A stretch of 5,515 bases of DNA from the NCBI GenBank assembly GCA_003538495.1, contig DPSD01000218.1:1-5515 (forward strand). Direction: 5' to 3'. The position numbers and the translations under genes are program-made. The notes beneath the pieces were generated by a model. That model was not told the origin of the DNA. It saw only the letters and a program-made list of their open reading frames with translations, and did no database searches. Each line of letters starts with the position of its first letter. Positions within the stretch are counted from its first letter, which is position 1. Origin of the DNA: Accumulibacter sp. Lineage in GTDB: Bacteria > Pseudomonadota > Gammaproteobacteria > Burkholderiales > Rhodocyclaceae. Below are positions 1 to 4,143 of this stretch, piece after piece.

Positions 1-964
1 AGCGGTTGGCAATGGCCACCATCCGCGCCGCCAGGGGAATCGCGCTGCCGCTCTGGCGGTCCGGGAAGCCGCTGCCGTCGAAGCGTTCGTGATGGTGCAG
101 GATCGCGTCGAGCATCGGTTGCGACAGGCTGCCCGCGCGCGCGGCCTGTTCGAAGCCGCAGCGGCAGTGCGTCTGATAAAGGGCTTCCTCGTGCCGGTTT
201 CGTTCGTCGCTGCGCAGGATCGCCGGATTGATCGCCAGCTTGCCGATGTCGTGCAGCAGCGCGCCGATGCCGAGCGCCCGCAGCGCCGCTTCCGGCAGTC
301 CGGCCTGTTTGCCGAGGAGCAGCGCCAGGGTCATCACCGACAGCGAATGCGCGGCGTGCCCGTCGTCGTGCGCCTTCTCGGCGATCAGCACGATGGCGCT
401 GTCGGGGTCGGCGAGCAGTGCCGCGGTCGACTCGGCGCTGACCTCGGCGACCTGTTTGATCGACTCGCGCGGGTTCCTGGCGAAGCCCTTGATCGCCCCG
501 CCGACGGCCCTGGCGGCACTCAGGTAGTGCTGCTGCGCCTTGTCCAGCCGTCCCCTCAGTTCGCCCATGACGCGCGAACGTTCGTGCTTTTCGGCGATAC
601 CTGCGGCGGCCAGCGCAGCCAGTCGCTGCTGCTCGGCCGCGCGCTCGACGGCGCGTTGGGCCTGGTGGTCGCCGCCACCGTCGTCGGCGGCCGGTGCCTC
701 GCCGGGCTGCGGCAGCGGTACGGTGCATCGACGCGGGTCACAGAACAGCTGCGGCAGCTTCATCGCCGCGATCAGCCGCACCTGTTCGTCATCGATAATG
801 ACAAAAGAGTTGAACATGAACTGGTGCTCGATCCACGGCACCGGCAACCTGACGTGCACCCCGGGACGCAGTTGCGATGCGTCGATGCAGATTTCCCCTT
901 CTAGCGGAGTGACGGCATCCGGAGCTGGCGGCATGTCCTGTTCTTTCGGGCAAAGCGGCGTCAT
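1..964 (-). CDS. HD-GYP domain c-di-GMP phosphodiesterase with N-terminal DUF3391 (C-terminus outside window)
   Basis: Predicted cytoplasmic enzyme that hydrolyses the second messenger cyclic di-GMP; 321 codons are visible and the 3' end lies beyond position 1. Residues about 24-80 fit DUF3391 (QLRPGVHVRL, then PWIEHQFMFNSF), which often precedes HD-GYP domains. A charged, probably helical linker (about 100-145) leads to the HD-GYP domain from about 165. Visible metal-site residues by family comparison: H206 (AHSLSV), H238-D239 in HDIGK, H266, and H290-H292 followed by E293 and D296. The signature loop is FDGSGFP (295-301), so the usual GYP tyrosine is phenylalanine. No membrane segment or signal peptide is seen, so the input is probably cytoplasmic or via a partner protein. 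The start at 964 is the first ATG in frame and lacks a clear Shine-Dalgarno; ATG at 934 (residue 11) is an alternative. It lies 78 bases downstream of the transglycosylase gene. The family is certain; activity is inferred because all ligands visible in the window are kept. Confidence 0.93.
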   Translation of the reverse strand, partial: MTPLCPKEQDMPPAPDAVTPLEGEICIDASQLRPGVHVRLPVPWIEHQFMFNSFVIIDDEQVRLIAAMKLPQLFCDPRRCTVPLPQPGEAPAADDGGGDHQAQRAVERAAEQQRLAALAAAGIAEKHERSRVMGELRGRLDKAQQHYLSAARAVGGAIKGFARNPRESIKQVAEVSAESTAALLADPDSAIVLIAEKAHDDGHAAHSLSVMTLALLLGKQAGLPEAALRALGIGALLHDIGKLAINPAILRSDERNRHEEALYQTHCRCGFEQAARAGSLSQPMLDAILHHHERFDGSGFPDRQSGSAIPLAARMVAIANR

Positions 965-987
965 GCGGACGACGCCGGGCAGCCGTT

Positions 988-1017
988 ACTATAGGACAGT
1001 CTGCCGGGAAATCGCCA
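988..1017 (-). promoter_or_regulatory. possible sigma-70-type promoter for the HD-GYP gene
   Basis: On the minus strand TATAGT (993-988) matches the -10 consensus at 5 of 6 positions. TGGCGA (1017-1012), 18 bases upstream, is a poor -35 (3 of 6). Transcription would begin near 981 and leave a leader of under 20 bases before the ATG at 964. The -10 sits inside an imperfect inverted repeat (CCGGCAG near 1007-1001 and CTGCCCGG near 983-976, one-base bulge). This suggests the HD-GYP gene can be transcribed separately from the upstream transglycosylase gene. Confidence 0.35.
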
Positions 1018-1042
1018 GCGGCGTTGCGACCGGCTCCGGCGC

Positions 1043-2251
1043 TTACTTGCCAGGCGGGTCGGAACGCAAGCTGGTCAGCAGTTTCTGTCCGGGGCGACCG
1101 TCGGCGGCCATCCGAAGTCGCTGCTGCTCGGCCTTGATCGCCTCGCGTGATTTCGCGCCGATCATCCCGTCGATTTCGCCGATCGGGTACCCGCGGGCGG
1201 CGAGCAGGGTCTGCAGTTCGCGGCGCTCGAGGCGGGACAGACCCGCGTCATCGGTTGGCCATGGCGTGGCGAAGGGCTTGCCGCCCTTGATCCGGTCGGC
1301 GAGGTGGGCGATCGCCAGAGCGTAGCTTTCGGCGGCGTTGTAGCCGTAGATCACGTCGAAATTGCGGAAGACCAGGAATGCCGGGCCTTTCGGGCCAGCC
1401 GGCAAGAGCAGACCGGCGGCGGCATCCGAGGCGGCGATCGGCTGGCCGTCGGCGCGTCGCAGCCCGCGCCCGGTCCAGTACGAAAGCGGCCGCTTGTCAC
1501 GGCGTCCGGAGACGCTGGTGTCGAAGCTGGCCGGCAGGACGACCTCGTAGCCCCAGGGCTGGCCTTCGCGCCAGCCACCCTGGTGCAGAAAGTTGGCGGT
1601 CGATGCCAGCGCATCGGGGACGCTGCCCATCAGGTCGCGCTTGCCGTCACCATCGCCATCGACCGCCAGCCGCAGAAAGGTCGATGGCATGAACTGGGTA
1701 TGGCCGAAGGCCCCCGCCCACGAACCGACCAGGTTCTCGGGCGCGATGTCACCGGCGTCGAGAATCTTCAGCGTACTCAGGAATTCGCCGCTGAAGTACG
1801 CCTGTCGGCGTCCAAAGCACGACAGCGTGCCCAGCGAGGTGAGCAGCGGGCGCTTGCCGAAGTTGCGTCCGTAGTTGCTCTCGACACCCCATACGGCGAT
1901 GATCGTGGCCGGGTCAACCTGGTAACGCGCGCTGGCCACGGCCAGCGCGTCGGCCCATTTGGCGCGCATCTCGAGCCCGTCGGCGACGCGTTCGTCGTCG
2001 ACCAGGCTGGCCAGATAGTCCCAGATCGGCGTCTGGAATTCGGGCTGATAGTCAAGGAACTCGAGCACGCTAAGGTCGGGCGTCAAGCCGTTGGTCAGTC
2101 GATCGAACGATGCCGCGGGAACTCCCTTGGACGTGGCCGACGCGCGCAGGGTCTTCATGCACGAGGCGAACCGTTCGTTCGGCACAGCTTCCTGGGCAGC
2201 GATGGCGCTGGTCATCAGCGCCAGGGACACGGTGAGGCAGGTATATTTCAT
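1043..2251 (-). CDS. Secreted lytic murein transglycosylase, MltB family, with C-terminal peptidoglycan-binding domain
   Basis: A 402-residue periplasmic enzyme predicted to cleave the MurNAc-GlcNAc bond of peptidoglycan, forming 1,6-anhydro-MurNAc ends during wall turnover or remodelling. Residues 1-19 are a Sec signal peptide (MKYTC, hydrophobic core, SAIAA before Q20). There is no lipobox, so unlike E. coli MltB it is probably soluble rather than lipid-anchored. The catalytic domain spans about 25-325. The active-site glutamate is E124 in the motif VWGVESNYG (120-128). The family's GSWAGAFGHTQFMPSTF stretch is at 176-192, and YGYNAAESYALAIAHLADR follows at 302-320. A peptidoglycan-binding type 1 domain covers about 338-395 (LQTLLAARGYPIGEIDG). 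The frame is open upstream to 2410, but the signal peptide fixes the start at 2251, even though no strong Shine-Dalgarno precedes it. It lies 82 bases downstream of the small membrane-protein gene on the same strand. The family assignment is firm; the exact cellular role is unknown. Confidence 0.95.
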   Translation of the reverse strand: MKYTCLTVSLALMTSAIAAQEAVPNERFASCMKTLRASATSKGVPAASFDRLTNGLTPDLSVLEFLDYQPEFQTPIWDYLASLVDDERVADGLEMRAKWADALAVASARYQVDPATIIAVWGVESNYGRNFGKRPLLTSLGTLSCFGRRQAYFSGEFLSTLKILDAGDIAPENLVGSWAGAFGHTQFMPSTFLRLAVDGDGDGKRDLMGSVPDALASTANFLHQGGWREGQPWGYEVVLPASFDTSVSGRRDKRPLSYWTGRGLRRADGQPIAASDAAAGLLLPAGPKGPAFLVFRNFDVIYGYNAAESYALAIAHLADRIKGGKPFATPWPTDDAGLSRLERRELQTLLAARGYPIGEIDGMIGAKSREAIKAEQQRLRMAADGRPGQKLLTSLRSDPPGK

Positions 2252-2279
2252 GGCTGGCGAGTCATCGGTGGATGATTGG

Positions 2280-2315
2280 AAAGAGGGTGAGCCGCAGTTC
2301 GCGGCGCTGCGGCTC
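2280..2315 (-). terminator. 9-bp perfect hairpin between the membrane-protein gene and the transglycosylase gene; weak terminator or attenuator
   Basis: GAGCCGCAG (2289-2297) and CTGCGGCTC (2307-2315) are perfect inverted repeats with a 9-base loop. Reading on the minus strand, the hairpin begins 18 bases after the stop codon of the 129-residue protein gene and is followed by ACCCTCTTTCC, which has only three consecutive T. The U-tract is poor, so it may attenuate readthrough into the transglycosylase gene, or protect the upstream mRNA's 3' end, rather than stop transcription fully. Confidence 0.45.
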
Positions 2316-2333
2316 TGGCGGCTCAGGCCGGCG

Positions 2334-2723
2334 TCAGCCATCGTCGCGCGTCGGGTTCCTGTTCGGCTGCTGGCTACCAGTCGAGGACTCGGGGGCGACT
2401 TCGTCGGCATTGCCGCGGAGCACTTCGCCCTCGATCACACGCCCACCCGGCTGCGGTCGAGACCCTGGCCGGGCTGCCTGCTGCTGCATTTGCTCGGCCA
2501 GGTCGCGCAGGTCCCGCGGCAGGTGACGCGTCTTCCACTTCAGGTAAGCGAAGAACAGCACGCCGACGATCAGCACCACGCCGAGCGCCACCAGCGAGAA
2601 CATGAAGGCGACGACCAGAACGACGATGCCGGCGGCAATCGTCAGCAACTTGCCAAAGACCCCGACGGGAGGTGCTGCCAGTTGCCCTCGTTGGGAGCCG
2701 GACTGCTCGTGGTCGGTAGTCAT
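2334..2723 (-). CDS. Small membrane protein of unknown function (129 aa)
   Basis: I do not recognise a named family. The N-terminus (1-21) is polar. Residues about 23-61 are strongly hydrophobic (KLLTIAAGIVVLVVAFMFSL, then VALGVVLIVGVLFFAYL), long enough for two tightly packed inner-membrane helices with almost no loop. A basic stretch follows (KWKTRHLPRDLRD, 62-74), then a short Gln-rich amphipathic segment, and a proline- and serine-rich tail that is probably disordered. Within the tail RVIEGEVLRG (95-104) stands out as a conserved-looking short motif. The basic residues after the membrane block suggest the C-terminal tail is cytoplasmic; if two helices cross, both ends are inside. The ATG at 2723 is supported by a good Shine-Dalgarno (AAGGA, with about 5 bases before the ATG). 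It is the first gene of a possible minus-strand group with the transglycosylase and HD-GYP genes. Coding status is well supported by the membrane pattern and ribosome site; function is unknown. Confidence 0.8.
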   Translation of the reverse strand: MTTDHEQSGSQRGQLAAPPVGVFGKLLTIAAGIVVLVVAFMFSLVALGVVLIVGVLFFAYLKWKTRHLPRDLRDLAEQMQQQAARPGSRPQPGGRVIEGEVLRGNADEVAPESSTGSQQPNRNPTRDDG

Positions 2724-2791
2724 CGAATTCCTTGTGATCTAAGCCGTGAGAAGCGTGACATCTGCGCTGCGTGCGCCTGCCACTGATGGGC

Positions 2792-2797
2792 ATTGTA
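2792..2797 (-). promoter_or_regulatory. possible -10 element for the small membrane-protein gene
   Basis: TACAAT on the minus strand (2797-2792) matches the -10 consensus at 5 of 6 positions and lies about 70 bases upstream of the ATG at 2723. No convincing -35 is seen 16-18 bases further upstream (CGTCAG, GCGTCA, GGCGTC). It lies downstream of the terminator at 2905-2939, so the membrane-protein gene does need a start site in roughly this interval. Confidence 0.28.
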
Positions 2798-2904
2798 AGT
2801 GTTGCAGGAGTTGCTGACGCCGGAACCACGCCTGAAGCGACGCCTGATGGCGCTGCGGCAGGTAAACCGGTGCCGCTGCCCGGACTCAGCAAGAATCGAC
2901 AGTC

Positions 2905-2939
2905 AAAAAAAGGCCCGCCAAGGGGGGGCTGGGCGGGCC
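2905..2939 (-). terminator. Rho-independent terminator (minus strand)
   Basis: On the minus strand GGCCCGCC (2939-2932) pairs perfectly with GGCGGGCC (2919-2912) across a 12-base loop that contains seven consecutive C, and is followed at once by seven T (2911-2905). An 8-bp all-GC stem plus U7 is a textbook intrinsic terminator. It is 323 bases beyond the stop codon of the 246-residue protein gene and about 180 bases before the membrane-protein gene. It either ends a long 3' untranslated region or, more likely, a separate short RNA starting near 3010. Confidence 0.85.
2922..2937 (+). other. Potential G-quadruplex sequence on the plus strand
   Basis: Seven G (2922-2928), CT, GGG, C, GGG fits four runs of three G with loops of 1-2 bases. 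It lies in the loop and arm of the minus-strand terminator, so the G-rich strand is the template when the minus-strand RNA is made. A second G-rich run (2971-2986) lies 33 bases away. It may be only the complement of selected C-rich RNA loops. Confidence 0.35.
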
Positions 2940-3020
2940 GGTGCTGCTGTCGCCGTGACGCTCCCAACGAGGGGAGGGGGAGGAGGAGCATCGCAACGAC
3001 AGCCTGAATGCTACGGACTA

Positions 3021-3079
3021 AAGCGCTTGGGGTCTGTGTCAACTGTGTTTCACTGTGTGACGTCGTGTAAGAAGCGCTT
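3021..3079. promoter_or_regulatory. Putative regulatory array: CTGTGT repeats at helical spacing between two AAGCGCTT palindromes
   Basis: CTGTGT occurs at 3034, 3043 and 3053, with TCGTGT at 3063, giving intervals of 9, 10 and 10 bp, so all copies face nearly the same side of the helix. They are bracketed by two identical self-complementary sites, AAGCGCTT at 3021-3028 and 3072-3079, inside 10-bp direct repeats (AAGCGCTTGG) 51 bp apart. The array lies immediately upstream of the candidate small RNA. An exact TTGACA (-35 consensus) is read on the minus strand at 3042-3037, but the best -10 (TTTAGT, 3022-3017) is only 14 bases away and overlaps the first palindrome. That geometry would need an activator or another sigma factor. 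No specific regulator can be named. Confidence 0.42.
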
Positions 3080-3199
3080 GGTCGTACGTTGACCGTTGCC
3101 TTGCCTGCTGCGCACTGCCTGCCAAGCGCCAGCGGGCAGAGCAGGCGACGACCAGCCGAAGCAGGGCTGCCCAGTGCGTTGCCATTGCTCTGGGCGACC

Positions 3200-3223
3200 T
3201 TGTCACCGGCTTTGTCACCGGCT
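3200..3223. repeat. Perfect 12-bp tandem duplication
   Basis: TTGTCACCGGCT occurs twice head to tail (3200-3211 and 3212-3223), about 40 bases beyond the stop codon of the 246-residue protein gene. It contains no obvious dyad. It looks like a simple slippage duplication in noncoding DNA. Confidence 0.8.
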
Positions 3224-3261
3224 AGGGTGCAGCCTGCCGCAGGTCGCATGCGAGTAGTGCC

Positions 3262-4002
3262 TCACAACGCGAAGGGCCTGACCACACCCGCGAAGAGGTT
3301 CCCCAGCAGCCGCTGTTCCTTGCCGTCGATCGACTCCAGGAAGTCGGTCGCCGAACCCATCGCCCGAAAGGCATTGAAGCCGCGTTCGAGAAATTCGTGC
3401 AGGTCGCCAAGTCCGGCCAGCTGGGCTGGGCGGCGCATCAGCTTGAGCAGGCCGGTCAGCACCGGCTTCCGGGCGAGCTTGTCGAGTGCCCGGCCGGTCT
3501 CGCCAATCAAAACGATCTGGCGCTGGCGTTCGGCCTGGCAGCCGACCGCGCGGTAGGCCGCGGCGTACGAGTCCTCGTGGATCTGCTGGCCGCGCTCCAG
3601 GACCCCGGCCCGGCAAAGCTCGGCGACCATCGCCGCGTCGAGCTGCTCGGTCAGCGCGTCGAGCTCGACGGCCAGCGCGACGGTGCGCAGCGCCGACGCC
3701 GGCAGCATCTTGACCAGCAATGGCAGGATGCGCTCGACTTCCTCGTCGCGGCTGCTGAAGTCCTTGGGGCCGTAGAGGTCCGAAATGAAGAACTGCGCGG
3801 CCTGGCCGAAGCGCGGGCTGGCGAGCAGATCGGCATGGCTGCGCGCGAGCCGGCCAGCCTGCCATTGGCGCAGCGCGAGCCGCTGGCGTGCCCCGGTCGG
3901 GTCGAAGTTGATTTGCTCGCGCAGGCTCTTGGCGGCCTTCAGGTGCCGTCGCAGCGCCTCGGCGCTCTGTTGTTTCTCGATCGAGCTGGTCGTATCGTTC
4001 AT
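3262..4002 (-). CDS. Uncharacterised protein resembling the 'FFLEELY motif' family (246 aa)
   Basis: A soluble, mostly alpha-helical protein with no signal peptide or membrane segment. The most distinctive stretch is FFISDLYGPKDF (71-82), followed by SSRDEEVERILPLLVKMLP. From memory this resembles NCBI's 'FFLEELY motif protein' family of unknown function, in which an FFL(E/x)(E/D)LYGP-type motif is diagnostic; this identification is not checked. The N-terminus is rich in Lys, Arg and Gln (LRRHLKAAKSLREQ). The middle (100-175) alternates hydrophobic and acidic residues (VALAVELDALTEQLDAAMVAEL), suggesting a helical bundle. The C-terminus (182-246) carries LLKLMRRPAQLAGLGDLHEFLERG and ends VVRPFAL. 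No catalytic motif is evident. The frame is open upstream to 4704, but that part overlaps the aldehyde dehydrogenase gene. The ATG at 4002 is chosen because a good promoter ends about 24 bases before it; the Shine-Dalgarno is weak. It is divergent from the dehydrogenase gene, so joint regulation is possible. Confidence 0.85.
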   Translation of the reverse strand: MNDTTSSIEKQQSAEALRRHLKAAKSLREQINFDPTGARQRLALRQWQAGRLARSHADLLASPRFGQAAQFFISDLYGPKDFSSRDEEVERILPLLVKMLPASALRTVALAVELDALTEQLDAAMVAELCRAGVLERGQQIHEDSYAAAYRAVGCQAERQRQIVLIGETGRALDKLARKPVLTGLLKLMRRPAQLAGLGDLHEFLERGFNAFRAMGSATDFLESIDGKEQRLLGNLFAGVVRPFAL

Positions 4003-4032
4003 GGCGATGAGTAGTCCAGGAAGATGTCCGGG

Positions 4033-4061
4033 ATTATGCATGGCCCGCCGGCCGCTGTTTA
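4033..4061 (-). promoter_or_regulatory. Sigma-70-like promoter for the 246-residue protein gene
   Basis: On the minus strand TAAACA (4061-4056) and CATAAT (4038-4033) are separated by exactly 17 bases, matching the -35 consensus at 4 of 6 and the -10 at 5 of 6. Transcription would begin near 4026, giving a leader of about 24 bases before the ATG at 4002. This is the best sigma-70-like promoter in the window. Confidence 0.5.
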
Positions 4062-4077
4062 GAGGGCTTCGCCTAAC

Positions 4078-4106
4078 GGCAAGTGGGTGCGCAGCATAAA
4101 CTTGCC
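4078..4106. promoter_or_regulatory. 7-bp inverted repeat in the divergent intergenic region, possible operator
   Basis: GGCAAGT (4078-4084) and ACTTGCC (4100-4106) are perfect inverted repeats with a 15-bp spacer, so half-site centres are 22 bp apart, two helical turns. It lies about 38 bases upstream of the aldehyde dehydrogenase ATG and 17 bases upstream of the promoter for the divergent gene. This suits a dimeric regulator acting on one or both genes. As RNA it would be only a weak hairpin. The dehydrogenase promoter itself is not clear; TAGACT (4114-4119) is a weak -10 candidate. Confidence 0.4.
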
Positions 4107-4143
4107 CTGGAAATAGACTCTGCCACTCAGGAAGGAGTAAGCG

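Larger units (their letters stand above)
2905..3010 (-). ncRNA. Candidate small RNA: long C-loop stem-loop plus C-loop terminator
   Basis: The minus-strand transcript would fold into two adjacent hairpins. In the first, 3003-2984 pairs with 2946-2965: 19 of 20 positions pair, including four G·U pairs, with one C·A mismatch (2993 with 2956). The apical loop (2983-2966) is CCUCCCCCUCCCCUCGUU. Six bases (AGCACC) separate it from the terminator hairpin, whose loop holds seven C. Strand is supported by the mismatches: the four G·U pairs on the minus strand would be C·A clashes if the plus strand were transcribed, while only one pair improves. The exact 5' end is unknown; about 3010 is a guess from the hairpin edge. 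Exposed C/U-rich loops are known in regulatory RNAs that pair with G-rich ribosome-binding sites. I do not recognise a specific Rfam family. It could instead be the processed 3' end of the upstream gene's mRNA, since no terminator is seen between 3262 and 3010. Confidence 0.6.
2724..3261. other. 538-bp intergenic region without a credible protein gene
   Basis: Long open frames cross this stretch on both strands, but their translations are low-complexity (Arg, Pro, Ala, Ser), have no recognisable domain, and overlap better genes in other frames. From right to left on the minus strand it holds a 12-bp tandem duplication, a 10-bp palindrome TCGCATGCGA (3244-3253), an array of short repeats with two palindromes, a candidate small RNA with its own terminator, and a leader for the membrane-protein gene. 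Between about 3082 and 3199 only a distant 7-bp inverted repeat is apparent (CGCACTG near 3111, CAGTGCG near 3173). Confidence 0.6.

Noticed and set aside
89..904. 271-residue plus-strand open frame
   Set aside because: It is the antisense of the HD-GYP gene, whose minus-strand translation contains unmistakable family motifs. The plus-strand product is Arg/Gln-rich with no domain.
540..1325. 261-residue plus-strand open frame spanning two minus-strand genes
   Set aside because: It is a Ser/Arg/Ala-rich translation that runs across the antisense of two real genes and their spacer; an artefact of high GC.
1304..2275. 323-residue plus-strand open frame
   Set aside because: It is fully antisense to the transglycosylase gene, which has a signal peptide, catalytic Glu motif and peptidoglycan-binding domain.
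2252..2410. N-terminal extension of the transglycosylase to 2410
   Set aside because: It would put 53 polar residues before a clear Sec signal peptide and overlap the membrane-protein gene; the start at 2251 is preferred.
2828..2847. Direct repeat ACGCCTGA with 12-bp period upstream of the membrane-protein gene
   Set aside because: Only two 8-bp copies in GC-rich sequence; within chance expectation and with no associated promoter geometry.
3111..3179. CGCACTG ... CAGTGCG inverted repeat considered as a hairpin or mobile-element end
   Set aside because: Only 7 bp with a loop of more than 50 bases and no transposase, target duplication or further symmetry.
2374..3249. 291-residue minus-strand open frame over the intergenic region and the membrane-protein gene
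   Set aside because: Low-complexity translation, no ribosome site noted, passes through the terminator and small RNA structure, and overlaps the better supported 129-residue gene in another frame.
3397..4014. 205-residue plus-strand open frame
   Set aside because: Antisense shadow of the FFxxDLYGPxDF protein gene, with Ala/Leu/Gln/Arg bias and no recognisable domain.
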